Positions 8,455 through 16,253 of a DNA stretch of 64,000 nt are shown here, piece by piece; the first letter of the stretch is position 1, and every line of letters begins with the position of its first letter. The notes beneath the pieces are model-generated. The model was not told the origin of the DNA. It saw only the letters and a list, made by a program, of their open reading frames with translations, and did not search any database. Source of the DNA: Erwinia sp. SLM-02 (GTDB lineage: Bacteria; Pseudomonadota; Gammaproteobacteria; Enterobacterales; Enterobacteriaceae). Position numbers and translations under genes: made by a program. Location: the NCBI RefSeq assembly GCF_037450285.1, contig NZ_JAQISN010000005.1, positions 62,001 through 126,000 on the forward strand, written 5' to 3'.

Positions 8455-9939
8455 ATGGAAATTAACGATTTCGTTTGCCAATATAAAAACCATCCTGTCC
8501 TTTTCATCGGCACTGGGTTTAGTCTCCGCTATCTAGAAAACTCCTACAGCTGGGATGACCTATTAATGAAAGCCGCTGTAGACTTGACTGGAAACCCGGA
8601 GTTCTACTACGATCTCAAAGCTGATAGCCTTGTGGGAGATGAATATCGGTATGACATTTTAGCCACTAATCTCGAAGAGATATTCAATCAAACATTAGCT
8701 TCTGATCGAAATGGTAAGTTCGAAGAAATTAATAACATTTTTTATGAGAATATGAAACAAGGAAAAAAACTTAGTCGTTTCAAAATTTACCTCACATCAA
8801 TATTAAAAGAATTGAAAATTAGAGAACTCATGAAGGACGAAGTTAATAGCCTCATTAAAACGAGGAAGAACATTGGCTCCGTAATTACAACCAATTACGA
8901 TCAGCTTATTGAAAACTTTTTTGATTTCATCCCATTAATTGGTAATAACATTTTATTAAGCAACCCATACGGCTCCGTTTATAAAATACACGGATGTGTT
9001 AGCGACCCCAACAATATCATAATCACACTTGACGATTATAAAAATTTTGATAATAAGTATGAATTAATTAGGGCGCAGCTTTTATCTATTTTTATTCATA
9101 ACCCAATAATTTTCATTGGTTATAGCATTAGCGACAAAAACATCAAGTATCTTCTCCAAACCATTTTTTCTTATGTTGATATCAATACTGATTTAGCCAA
9201 AAGAATAAAAGATAATTTTCTTTTGGTTGAATACGAAGAAGGAAATATGTCAACCACGATATCGGAGCACGACATTAACATTGAGGGATTGTCAATTATC
9301 AGGATCAATAAAATAAAAACTGACAACTACAAAGCTGTTTATGAAGCAATATCAAATTTAGTTTTACCAGTTTCAGCAATGGACATTCGTAAAGTACAAA
9401 AAGTATGGAACACCATCAAAAGCGGTGGCGAAATAAAAGTAAAAATAACTGAAAACCTCGATGAACTTCGAAATGAAGAAATGGTTATTGCCGTGGGTTC
9501 AGAAAAAACAGTTCAGTATGTATACCAAACCAAATCTGAAATGTTGCAAAACTATTTTAAAATAGTGGAAGAAGCCAACGCTCAACTTATTGTACTTCTT
9601 AATAAGCAAACAATCGGTAATCATGAGCACTTCCCTTTTTATGCCTATAGCTCAATATGCCCTGACTTAGAAAACATCCCAATAGCTAAAGACAGACAAC
9701 TTGATAAAATAGTTAGCCAGATCGAAAGATCTCGCGCTGTATGTCGCTCTGATTTTACGTCAATAGAAGATGTACTAGACCAGACTCCTGCATGGAAAGT
9801 CGCAGGGACTATCGCTTGTTGTGTTTTTGACGATAACATAAATATTGATCAGCTCAAAAAGTATTTACTAGCAAATTCACATAATGTTAATACCGGATAT
9901 CGTCAATTACTTTGCTTATACGATTTCCTCGCAAATTAA
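8455..9939 (+). CDS. SIR2-domain protein, probable anti-phage effector
   Basis: 494 residues from the ATG preceded by GAGGG; a TTG four codons upstream is less likely. N-terminal SIR2 fold: nucleotide loop FIGTGFS (19-23), VITTNYDQLIEN with the conserved Asn147, KIHGC with catalytic His179, and FIGYSISDKNI near 222. The C-terminal half (about 310-494) matches nothing I recognise and may be a sensor. Bacterial SIR2-like effectors of this kind hydrolyse or bind NAD+ to abort phage infection. The gene is AT-rich, lies antisense to the phage genes between V and S, and is convergent with an HNH gene. The defence role is inferred from family and context. Confidence 0.8.
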   Translation: MEINDFVCQYKNHPVLFIGTGFSLRYLENSYSWDDLLMKAAVDLTGNPEFYYDLKADSLVGDEYRYDILATNLEEIFNQTLASDRNGKFEEINNIFYENMKQGKKLSRFKIYLTSILKELKIRELMKDEVNSLIKTRKNIGSVITTNYDQLIENFFDFIPLIGNNILLSNPYGSVYKIHGCVSDPNNIIITLDDYKNFDNKYELIRAQLLSIFIHNPIIFIGYSISDKNIKYLLQTIFSYVDINTDLAKRIKDNFLLVEYEEGNMSTTISEHDINIEGLSIIRINKIKTDNYKAVYEAISNLVLPVSAMDIRKVQKVWNTIKSGGEIKVKITENLDELRNEEMVIAVGSEKTVQYVYQTKSEMLQNYFKIVEEANAQLIVLLNKQTIGNHEHFPFYAYSSICPDLENIPIAKDRQLDKIVSQIERSRAVCRSDFTSIEDVLDQTPAWKVAGTIACCVFDDNINIDQLKKYLLANSHNVNTGYRQLLCLYDFLAN

Positions 9940-9943
9940 CATC

Positions 9944-9978
9944 ATGCGTTTAAGGTCTAATACTGACCTTAAACGCAT
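9944..9978. terminator. Bidirectional hairpin between SIR2 and HNH genes
   Basis: A perfect 14-bp stem (ATGCGTTTAAGGTC / GACCTTAAACGCAT) around a 7-nt loop, lying 4 bp past the SIR2 stop and 7 bp before the HNH stop on the other strand. The position between convergent ends fits a shared terminator, although flanking T-runs are weak. Confidence 0.7.
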
Positions 9979-9985
9979 CAAATTT

Positions 9986-10705
9986 CTAATCATAGATATC
10001 AGTATTTTTCTTCAAAATCTTGATTGCCGAATCCATTAAATTTTCATGGAATGACACTTTTTGCAAAAATTCAAGAAATGAATCAGTTTCAAACCTATTG
10101 AATGCATTATCGAGACCATCTATTAACTCTATTAATTGCGTTTGAGTTAGCTGAGCAAGAAAAGCCCTAATTCTGATTTCAGGTATAGGCCTTTTCTCAT
10201 GACAGGTTCTACATAATGCGCGTAATGCGCTCAAAGGATATTCCCAAGGTTCATATCCTTCTCGCATACTTGTATAATAACAGTGGTGAGCGTCAAGAGG
10301 AGGTTTAGCACCGCAATCTTGGCACTTATGCTCAGCCCTACGTTTCACCAGTGCTGATTTCATCTGCCATCTATTATCAGTCAGTTTCTGCGTGTACGTC
10401 CCTGACAACCTTGAATAATTGTAATCATCTAAAGGATAGAATCCTAAGCTCCAAGCATATCCCATCTCATAATAAAACCCAAAGGACTCAACAAGATCAT
10501 CAAACTCCTCAGTATCACAACCGCCATTAAGCAAGTGATATAACCCGCTTGAATCAATAGTTAATACTAAAAGAGCACCATCATGCATCTCTTCGCTACG
10601 TGAATTCCATTCACTCCTAGAGTAAAATCTCGCATCGTGCAATAAACTATCTTTTATAGCCCATTCTGTAATGGCTTTCCTCATCCGTTCTAGATTTGCC
10701 AACAT
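9986..10705 (-). CDS. HNH endonuclease family protein
   Basis: 239 residues from the ATG 6 nt after GGAG; an adjacent ATG one codon upstream is possible. The HNH core is clear: CQDC (128-131), AHHCYY (His140-His141) and CRTC (165-168), so both zinc-binding CxxC pairs and the catalytic His region are present. The N-terminal 110 residues and the helical C-terminus are not assigned. HNH proteins cut DNA as restriction, homing or defence nucleases. It sits tail-to-tail with the SIR2 gene as AT-rich cargo between phage genes V and S. Whether the two act together is unknown; opposite strands argue for separate expression. Confidence 0.8.
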   Translation of the reverse strand: MLANLERMRKAITEWAIKDSLLHDARFYSRSEWNSRSEEMHDGALLVLTIDSSGLYHLLNGGCDTEEFDDLVESFGFYYEMGYAWSLGFYPLDDYNYSRLSGTYTQKLTDNRWQMKSALVKRRAEHKCQDCGAKPPLDAHHCYYTSMREGYEPWEYPLSALRALCRTCHEKRPIPEIRIRAFLAQLTQTQLIELIDGLDNAFNRFETDSFLEFLQKVSFHENLMDSAIKILKKNTDIYD

Positions 10706-10861
10706 CATTATCTCCAAGCTATACAGCCCCCTACCTTCGCACCTAATAACAATAAACACATTGAAATTTAGCTTATATATGTGCCATCTACAGTAGATAG
10801 AATAATCACTTATTTTTGAAATCCAATAACCGTTATATTCACTTGCTTAAAACGTGTCAAT

Positions 10862-11302
10862 TCATTTTTCTAAGATTATTGCTTCAATCAATTTCTTATT
10901 TTTAGAAGTAAATCCAAGTAACTGGCGTTCCGGATATTGCGTATCTCGAGCGTGAGGACTTAGTTGGTCTTTAAGCCCGAGCTGATGAATACGTGCAATT
11001 CGTTGCACCTTGCCGGTAAACTCCACCACGGCAGTATCATTGCGGCTACTGGTTTTCATGTAGTGACTGGTTCGCAGCTTCTTAAACATTGCCCTTTTAA
11101 TACGCCCCTACTTTTCCCTGAGGGGCTGGCGTTTTCTGGCCTGATACGGCGTGCCATCTGGAGCAATTTGCTGTTTGATGTGTTGTTGTTGCGATCTGCG
11201 CAGTTCCTTCACAATCTCAGCAGCGAGTTTTCGCCGCCCAGCCTGTGACAGCGCACCAACCAGCCCGACCAGCTTATCGTCAAAGGGTTTAAAGTCACTC
11301 AT
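10862..11302 (-). pseudogene. S: P2 gpS-like tail completion protein with in-frame amber
   Basis: The frame matches P2 gpS from start (LVGLVGALSQAGRRKLAAEI, APDGTPYQARK) to end (QYPERQLLGFTSKNKKLIEA). It is interrupted by a single TAG at 11105-11107 between REK and GRIKRAMF, with the frame kept on both sides. gpS is needed for tail completion. The start overlaps the end of gpR by 8 bp as in P2. Apart from the amber codon the gene is full length. Confidence 0.85.
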
Positions 11303-11753
11303 CCCATTTGCTCACCAGATCACCATTAATATACAGCTCAGTCGGACGCGTAACCGGCTCGTGCAATGGTAGCTCAGGCGCATAGCTTACGTGCAGCGCG
11401 CCGTTTTCATCCCTGACGAGCGTGCGCTCTGTGAGCTGCAGGCTGATACTGATATCGACATTGTTCCCGTCGTTCAAATCCATCTGGAACGGATAGTCCT
11501 TTGTTCGTCCCTCATCGTGCGTGCAGATGTCCGGCTGATTCTCTCGCAGCCATGCAGCCACCGGCACAAAAATCAAATCGGGGTAGCCCACAAAATCACA
11601 TACGATCACATTCAGGGTGTAAATCTTTTCGTGTGACAACGAGGCCGCGAGGCGCGCATCAATATTTCCCTCATCGGCAAAGATGCGAATCATTTCGGGG
11701 TTTGTTTTTAACTACGGCACGGCGTCAGTGAGCGCCCTGCGCAGGCTCTTCAT
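11295..11753 (-). pseudogene. R: P2 gpR-like tail completion protein with in-frame amber
   Basis: It begins MKSLRRALTDAVP, then TAG at 11712-11714, then continues in the same frame LKTNPEMIRIFADEG to the normal P2-like end PTELYINGDLVSKWDE. P2 gpR reads ...LTDAV(T)VLKTNP..., so one codon has become a stop. An ATG at 11693, seven codons past the stop, could restart translation and give a 132-residue protein lacking 20 residues, so partial function is not excluded. It overlaps gpS by 8 bp. Confidence 0.85.
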
Positions 11754-11860
11754 ATTCTGCATCGGTGTTGTCCTGACAGTCTTTGATGGTCTCGACCTTG
11801 AGCGCGCAGGCCGAGAGCGCGAGTTCAAGACTGCGGATAACCCATGTTCTTTCCAGATCA
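11725..11860 (-). pseudogene. Possible lysis-gene (LysC/Rz1-like) 3' fragment
   Basis: A frame overlapping the start of gpR encodes WVIRSLELALSACALKVETI and KDCQDNTDAEYEEP before stopping. In P2 the small lysis gene lysC ends across the start of R, and the cysteine-containing helix is reminiscent of such spanin subunits. The upstream part does not resemble the family, and the joint with the integrase remnant follows within 50 bp. The identification rests mainly on position. Confidence 0.35.
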
Positions 11861-11904
11861 CCAAAAGCCTGATAACGCAGTATTGCGCACAGCGATGAGG
11901 TAAT

Positions 11905-12567
11905 AGCGTTAAGCCAACCACCATAAACCGCGACCTCATCACAATGGGCAGGATGTTTACGACCCTGATTGAGGCAGAACTCTACAACGGGGAACATCCG
12001 TTCAGGGGGTTTAAAAAACTGAAAGAGCAGATTGTCGAAACAGGCTATCTCACTCTTGAGGAAATTGACGCGTTGCTGGCGGCGTTATCGGGGGGGAAAT
12101 CGTAAGATTGCGGTTCTGTGCCTGAGCACCGGTGCAAGATGGAGTGAAGCAGCGCGACCGAAAGCGGAGAATGTGATTCATAACCGGGTATCTTTTGGTA
12201 AGACGAAAACCAATACCCCGCACACGGTTCCGATCTCAGATGAAGTCGCGGCTTACATTGTCGGCAATACGCGAGGTTTTTTGTTCCCTGATGCCAGCTA
12301 CAAAGAATTCAGGAACATCCTCAAAGCGGTTAAACCTGATTTATCATCGGGGCAAGCAACGCACGCACTGCGCCACTATTTCGCGAAGCATATTATGATT
12401 AACAAAGGAACATCATCACGCTGGAGAGGATCTTGGGTCATACGAGAATTGCACAAACAATGCTCTATGCGCACTTCGCGCCTCAGTACCTGCAGGATGC
12501 GATTTTACTCAACCCGTTGAAGGGTGAAAACGGTGGACAGAGTGCCCACATAACGTCCACACCCTAG
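11905..12567 (+). pseudogene. int: P2-type tyrosine integrase, truncated and frameshifted
   Basis: Homology to the C-terminal two thirds of P2 Int: FTTLIEAELYNGEHPFRGF and YLTLEEIDALL, then after a shift in a run of seven G (12089-12095) VLCLSTGARWSEAARPKAEN, FLFPDA and QATHALRHYFAKH. After a second shift near 12410 come TLERILGHTRIAQTMLYAHF and the end NPLKG...HITSTP. Arg of GARW, HxxR of HALRH and the Tyr of MLYAHF are all recognisable. The N-terminal arm-binding domain is missing and both shifts break the catalytic domain, so it cannot excise. It reads toward the right-hand att candidate, 79 bp downstream of its stop, as in P2. Confidence 0.9.
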
Positions 12568-12645
12568 GTGCTTTGTATGGCTTTTAAATGCTAGTAGCAA
12601 AACGTGAAGCCTTGTCTGGCGCGGCTTTCCAGTTTTGCCAGGCAT

Positions 12646-12671
12646 AAAAAAGACTCCCAAAGGAGCCTTTT
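12646..12671 (-). terminator. Terminator-like hairpin, candidate attL
   Basis: On the minus strand AAAGGCTCC, loop TTTG, GGAGTCTTT forms a stem with one G-U pair followed by a T-run, directly behind the small gene at 12673-12846. It differs from the repeat at 5127-5152 at only 2 of 26 positions and has the same orientation. It lies 79 bp past the integrase stop, where a P2-type att core is expected. Confidence 0.6.
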
Positions 12672-12672
12672 C

Positions 12673-12846
12673 TTAATTCACTGGAATAGATTTCTTGTTT
12701 GGCCAGGTCTTCACGCCAAGTGTGTCAGCGTCTTTTCTACCTAATTTTGCAACCTTCCCGCCATCAAGACTCATCCAGAAATCCACCGCTGGTTTGGCGA
12801 GGTCTTTCTTGTCGCCAATGCTGGTTGGTTTCTCTTTGATTCTCAT
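12673..12846 (-). CDS. Small hypothetical protein
   Basis: 57 residues, MRIKEKPTSIGDKK...PNKKSIPVN, preceded by an excellent AGGAGGT ribosome site and followed immediately by a terminator hairpin, which supports a real short gene. It is lysine-rich and soluble; I recognise no family. It flanks the prophage on the integrase side and points into the candidate att site. Confidence 0.6.
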   Translation of the reverse strand: MRIKEKPTSIGDKKDLAKPAVDFWMSLDGGKVAKLGRKDADTLGVKTWPNKKSIPVN

Positions 12847-12928
12847 CAGACCTCCTACTGTATCGATGGGCCGTTAGGCAAATTCTACACTGCCACTGTC
12901 TGTTTTACAAACAACCCTACCGACTACT

Positions 12929-13414
12929 CTACCGTTCATCCGGTGTTATGCCATCGCTGTTGTCAGACACAGCGTCATCATTCACATCTTCCGTCGCCAG
13001 GCTTCCCGGGAAGTGGGGATTCGGTAGCGCAGCTGTATCATCAAAAGGAATCTCTTCGTCCATAAGATCGATTTTCCTTTTGATGTTATCCTCGATATCA
13101 GGTACTTCCGCAGACATCCAACTAAAATTAGTGACGTCCTGATAAAACCCAAAACTCCTGTAGTACCCCAGTAAGTTATCATCAGGGTTAACAAGTATCA
13201 CTGATGTTTCGTTACCTCTCTCTTCATTGACATCGATATTTGTGGCAAAAATCGTGGCAAAAAGGAGTGCGGTAATGAAAACCTTCCCATTTAACGTAGT
13301 TACTTGATTTCTTATGAAATTCTCAATCATGTAAATTTGCACACCTGGGATATGCTCATCGAAACGCATAATAATGGCTGCATGAGGGGCATCAGGACTT
13401 CGTAAATCTATCAC
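12929..13414 (-). CDS. Possible GNAT-like acetyltransferase domain protein
   Basis: 161 residues from a GTG start (VIDLRSPDAP) with no clear ribosome site; an internal ATG at MRFDEHIPG is an alternative. The segment VILVNPDDNLLGYYRSFGF resembles the last strand-helix of GNAT acetyltransferases (pattern N-x-x-a-l-x-x-Y-x-x-x-G-F). The acyl-CoA-binding loop (Q/RxxGxG/A) is not evident, and the acidic C-terminus (about 110-161) is outside the domain. AT-rich compared with the metabolic genes. It may be a diverged or degraded GNAT; weak call. Confidence 0.45.
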   Translation of the reverse strand: MIDLRSPDAPHAAIIMRFDEHIPGVQIYMIENFIRNQVTTLNGKVFITALLFATIFATNIDVNEERGNETSVILVNPDDNLLGYYRSFGFYQDVTNFSWMSAEVPDIEDNIKRKIDLMDEEIPFDDTAALPNPHFPGSLATEDVNDDAVSDNSDGITPDER

Positions 13415-13426
13415 TTTGATAGATAA

Positions 13427-13660
13427 TTAAAAAATATGATTGTTATTCTCAATTTCAGCAAAGTCATTTAGACCGCCTTCCCAATCTAAATAATGTCTTT
13501 CAATATTTTGATTTTCTCGACGGCATATCTCCTGCTTTTCTTGCTCAGTCAATGAGCTAACCGCAATACCCCAACCAAAGTGTTCAAGAACTCCCTGTAA
13601 TTGCATCATGCTATTATTGTAAACTTCCAATAAAGGTAGCACAGATATTATCCTCGTCAT
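13427..13660 (-). CDS. Hypothetical small protein
   Basis: 77 residues, MTRIISVLPLLEVYNNSMMQ...NNNHIF, 12 bp upstream of the GNAT-like gene on the same strand, so the two could be co-transcribed. Glu-rich and predicted helical, with no TM. No ribosome site is obvious. I recognise no family; the pair might be an adaptor plus acetyltransferase or remnants of one decayed gene. Confidence 0.4.
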   Translation of the reverse strand: MTRIISVLPLLEVYNNSMMQLQGVLEHFGWGIAVSSLTEQEKQEICRRENQNIERHYLDWEGGLNDFAEIENNNHIF

Positions 13661-13739
13661 CGCGCTTTGATGAAGCTGATTATAATTAATTTATTCATTA
13701 CTTAGTATACGCGAATTACCGAATAAAGCTTAAAAGCCA

Positions 13740-13901
13740 TTATGACAAAGGCGCTGATTCGAAATCATAGTTATATCGGGTACGATGAAGACATTCATCG
13801 CTACGACGGTCGTGTTTCTGAGTTGCTGTAAAGATCGCATGTCCCATCTCATCACGAACGGTGATCGGGCCCTCACCATTGTCGTGCATATGGGCCGCCA
13901 T
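13740..13901 (-). pseudogene. Short orphan reading frame, probable gene remnant
   Basis: A 53-codon frame, MAAHMHDNGEGPITVRDEMG to DFESAPLS, between the unknown 77-aa gene and the dehydratase. Codon use looks coding, but no ribosome site is present and the first residues continue upstream without a natural start, suggesting the 3' end of a lost gene. No family recognised. Confidence 0.3.
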
Positions 13902-13942
13902 CCCGGCAGCCCCTATCAATTTATCAACCCCTTACAAACCCC

Positions 13943-15196
13943 TCACGGGCGTGCGGCAGTCCCGTCCGGCAGGCGCGCGTGGGTCCATTCGGGAATGCCG
14001 CCCAGTACCGGGTATTTCGCCGCCTCTTTCAGATTGATATCTACACCCAGCCCCGGGCGGTCGCTGAGGTAGGCATAGCCGCGGTCGATTTCCGGGCAGC
14101 CTGGGAACACCTCCATCAGCGCCTCATTCACCGGCGTGTACTCCTGAATCCCCAGGTTGGTAATGCTCATATCGATATGCAGGTTGGCGGCAACACCGAC
14201 GGGTGAGATGTCACCCGGTCCGTGCCACGCGGTGCGCACGCCGTACAGTTCCGCAAAGGTGGCGAGCTTTTTGGCCGGGGTAATGCCGCCAATGGTGCTG
14301 ACGTGGCAGCGAATATAGTCAATCAGGTGGTTTTGAATCAGCGATTTATATTCATTGATCTGGGTAAACAGCTCGCCCATGGCAATCGGCGTGCTGCTCT
14401 GCGCGCGCAGCTTGTCCAGCCAGTCGATATTCTCCGGCGCCACCGGATCTTCGAGGAAGAACAGCTGGTAGGGTTCGAGTGACTTCGCCATCTGCACGGC
14501 GGCAATCGGGGTGATCCTTTCGTGAACGTCATGAATAAACTCAACGCCAAAGCCGATTTTATTACGCAGATGCTCAAACAGGCGCGGCACCGCGCGGGCG
14601 TAGGCATCGGGATCGAAGTAAACGCCCGCCGTCCGCTGGCGCGGGGACACCTTCGGCTGAATATTCCGCGCCTTCGCCAGCTTACCGGCAATCAGCCGCA
14701 GATCGTCGGTCCCTGCCCCGCCGTACATGCCCATCTGGCAGCGAACGTACTGATAGCCCTCCTCCATGCGGGCACGAATATTGTCTTCCACCTCCACTTC
14801 ATCCGCGCCGTCGCAGTGGCGGTAAAGCGCAATGCCATCGCGGCATTTGCCGCCCAGCAGTTCATAAACCGGTAACCCGGCAACCTTGCCCTTCAAGTCC
14901 CACAGCGCCATATCCACGCCGGACAGCGCGTTATTCATCACCGGGCCGTTACGCCAGTAGCCGCTGACCGCCGCCGACTGCCAGATATCCTCAATGCGGG
15001 CGGGATCTTTGCCCAGCAGGAAGGGTTTCATGTAGTTGTCGATGGCCGCCGACACGGCATGAATACGCTGAGTAAAGGTCGCGCAGCCCAGGCCGTACAG
15101 GCCGGGTTCACTGGTTTCGATTTTGACCACCACAAGGTCGATGCCTCCCGGTGCGGTCAGGATGGTTTTCACGTCGGTAATGGTGAGTTTGCTCAT
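13943..15196 (-). CDS. RspA/ManD-type sugar-acid dehydratase (enolase superfamily)
   Basis: 417 residues. N-terminal capping domain, then an enolase-superfamily barrel with the metal ligands of the mannonate/gluconate dehydratase group: EFIHDVHER, FFLEDPV and AMGELFT, plus IRCHVSTIGG and WHGPGD on later strands. Family members dehydrate D-mannonate or D-gluconate to 2-keto-3-deoxygluconate; some are poor catalysts. With the idonate/gulonate-type dehydrogenases across the intergenic region it would feed a sugar acid into the KDG pathway. The start is set by ATG at 15196, with AAGGAATAAC upstream. An operator-like TGTCCTACATGT lies 26 bp before the start codon. Confidence 0.88.
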   Translation of the reverse strand: MSKLTITDVKTILTAPGGIDLVVVKIETSEPGLYGLGCATFTQRIHAVSAAIDNYMKPFLLGKDPARIEDIWQSAAVSGYWRNGPVMNNALSGVDMALWDLKGKVAGLPVYELLGGKCRDGIALYRHCDGADEVEVEDNIRARMEEGYQYVRCQMGMYGGAGTDDLRLIAGKLAKARNIQPKVSPRQRTAGVYFDPDAYARAVPRLFEHLRNKIGFGVEFIHDVHERITPIAAVQMAKSLEPYQLFFLEDPVAPENIDWLDKLRAQSSTPIAMGELFTQINEYKSLIQNHLIDYIRCHVSTIGGITPAKKLATFAELYGVRTAWHGPGDISPVGVAANLHIDMSITNLGIQEYTPVNEALMEVFPGCPEIDRGYAYLSDRPGLGVDINLKEAAKYPVLGGIPEWTHARLPDGTAARP

Positions 15197-15221
15197 GTTA
15201 TTCCTTATTAATCCTGTATGA

Positions 15222-15233
15222 TGTCCTACATGT
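15222..15233. promoter_or_regulatory. Candidate GntR operator upstream of the dehydratase
   Basis: TGTCCTACATGT (extended ATGTCCTACAT, a dyad around CCT) lies between the terminator at 15243 and the dehydratase start. The identical 12-mer occurs at 15990-16001 before the GntR gene and is the type of site FCD-group GntR regulators bind (TTGT-N3-ACAA-like). Inferred from repetition and family preference. Confidence 0.6.
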
Positions 15234-15242
15234 TAAGTGCTT

Positions 15243-15266
15243 AAAAAAGCCCGAAAAGGGCTTTTT
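15243..15266 (-). terminator. Terminator of the GntR gene
   Basis: AAAAAGCCC / GGGCTTTTT stem with a GAAAA loop, flanked by T-runs on both strands, lying directly after the GntR stop. It separates the regulator transcript from the downstream dehydratase gene, which then needs its own promoter. Confidence 0.8.
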
Positions 15267-15273
15267 AGCGGAA

Positions 15274-15975
15274 TCAGTTATGCCGCACGTCTTCAATGGC
15301 ATGAACGTTATGGGTCATCGCGCTGTTTAACGTCTCGGTGGCCAGCGAGGCATCGCGATTTTTCAGCGCCATAAACACCTTAATGTGAGCCTCGACGCTT
15401 TCCAGCGTAATGCCCAGCACCCGGTTCAGCTCTTCCAGATAGTGGACGTAGATGCCCTTCAGCGACTCCATCACGTGGATGAAAATGGTATTGTGCGAGG
15501 CTTTCACAATCGCCAGATGAAAGTCGTAGTCCGCCAGCGAATACTTTTTATAGTCATCCTTGTTGACCAGCATGCGGTTCAGCGCCTTTTCCAGTTCCGC
15601 GATATCGTCATCGGTGGCGTTTTTTACCGCCAGCTCCATGCAGCGAAACTCCACGGTCTGGCGGAACACGCGCATGTCCTCAAACTCTTCTTCAGACAGG
15701 TGCAGGATAGGCTGGTTATCGTTGAATGCCCCGTAGCGCGCCACGTCACGCGTCACGTAGGTGCCCTTGCCCTGATGGGTGATCACCACGCCGAGGTCGC
15801 GCAGCTTCTGCACCGCGCTGCGTACGCTCACCCGGCTGACCTGGAACGTATTCGTTAGTTCAGCCTCGGAAGGCAGTTTGCAGCCCGGCTCCCAGATGCC
15901 GTTCTGGATGTTGTTTTTCATCTGTTCGTAGATCACATCCACGATGTTGTGCTTTTGCACACTCTCAAGCGCCAC
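15274..15975 (-). CDS. GntR-family (FadR/FCD group) transcriptional regulator
   Basis: 233 residues. An N-terminal winged helix (about 12-75: LPSEAELTNTFQVSRVSVRS and QGKGTYV) is followed by an all-helical FCD ligand domain (about 90-220) with the Asp/His metal-ligand pattern (DYDFHLAIVKASHN, VEAHIKVFMAL). FCD regulators bind hexuronates and related sugar acids and usually repress nearby genes. It lies between the dehydratase and the divergent SDR-MFS-MFS-dehydrogenase operon, with the same 12-mer in front of the dehydratase and of itself. It is likely the local repressor, relieved by the sugar acid or an intermediate. Confidence 0.88.
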   Translation of the reverse strand: MALESVQKHNIVDVIYEQMKNNIQNGIWEPGCKLPSEAELTNTFQVSRVSVRSAVQKLRDLGVVITHQGKGTYVTRDVARYGAFNDNQPILHLSEEEFEDMRVFRQTVEFRCMELAVKNATDDDIAELEKALNRMLVNKDDYKKYSLADYDFHLAIVKASHNTIFIHVMESLKGIYVHYLEELNRVLGITLESVEAHIKVFMALKNRDASLATETLNSAMTHNVHAIEDVRHN

Positions 15976-15989
15976 GTCATTTACCCACT

Positions 15990-16001
15990 TGTCCTACATG
16001 T
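15990..16001. promoter_or_regulatory. Candidate GntR operator in the divergent promoter region
   Basis: Second exact copy of TGTCCTACATGT, 14 bp upstream of the GntR start and inside the 278-bp region that also holds the promoter of the rightward SDR operon. It would allow autoregulation. The rest of this region is AT-rich with no further clear element. Confidence 0.6.
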
Positions 16002-16253
16002 CTGGAGTTGTATCGTTTCCCGAGGCGTATCACAAGTTAAAAATTTAACGGCTGCGACAACGATCAAAATGCCTTCCAGTTTTTATTATTAAAAATCATT
16101 AGTATAAGAAATATATCTATTTTCTGATGCTGCTATAAATCACTATTTTTGTGAAGCCTGCTGCATTTTATTCAGCCGCTAATTGCTGGTTCATAAAAGC
16201 TCACGTACAACAAACGACATCAACTTGTTAGTCATGTTACATGAGGATTTAAA

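Larger units (their letters stand above)
5127..12671. mobile_element. Degraded P2-family prophage remnant with cargo genes
   Basis: From left to right on the minus strand, reading backwards in phage order: ogr, D, E, V, then S and R, with a plus-strand integrase at the right end. This is the P2 prophage order (int facing attL, ogr facing attR) in reverse complement. Capsid, terminase, replication, lysis and most tail genes are missing. D, E, V, S, R and int are truncated, frameshifted or interrupted by stops; only ogr looks intact. AT-rich intact genes (channel-like at 5355-6299, SIR2 at 8455-9939, HNH at 9986-10705) are cargo. The outer limits are the imperfect 26-bp direct repeats. Confidence 0.8.
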
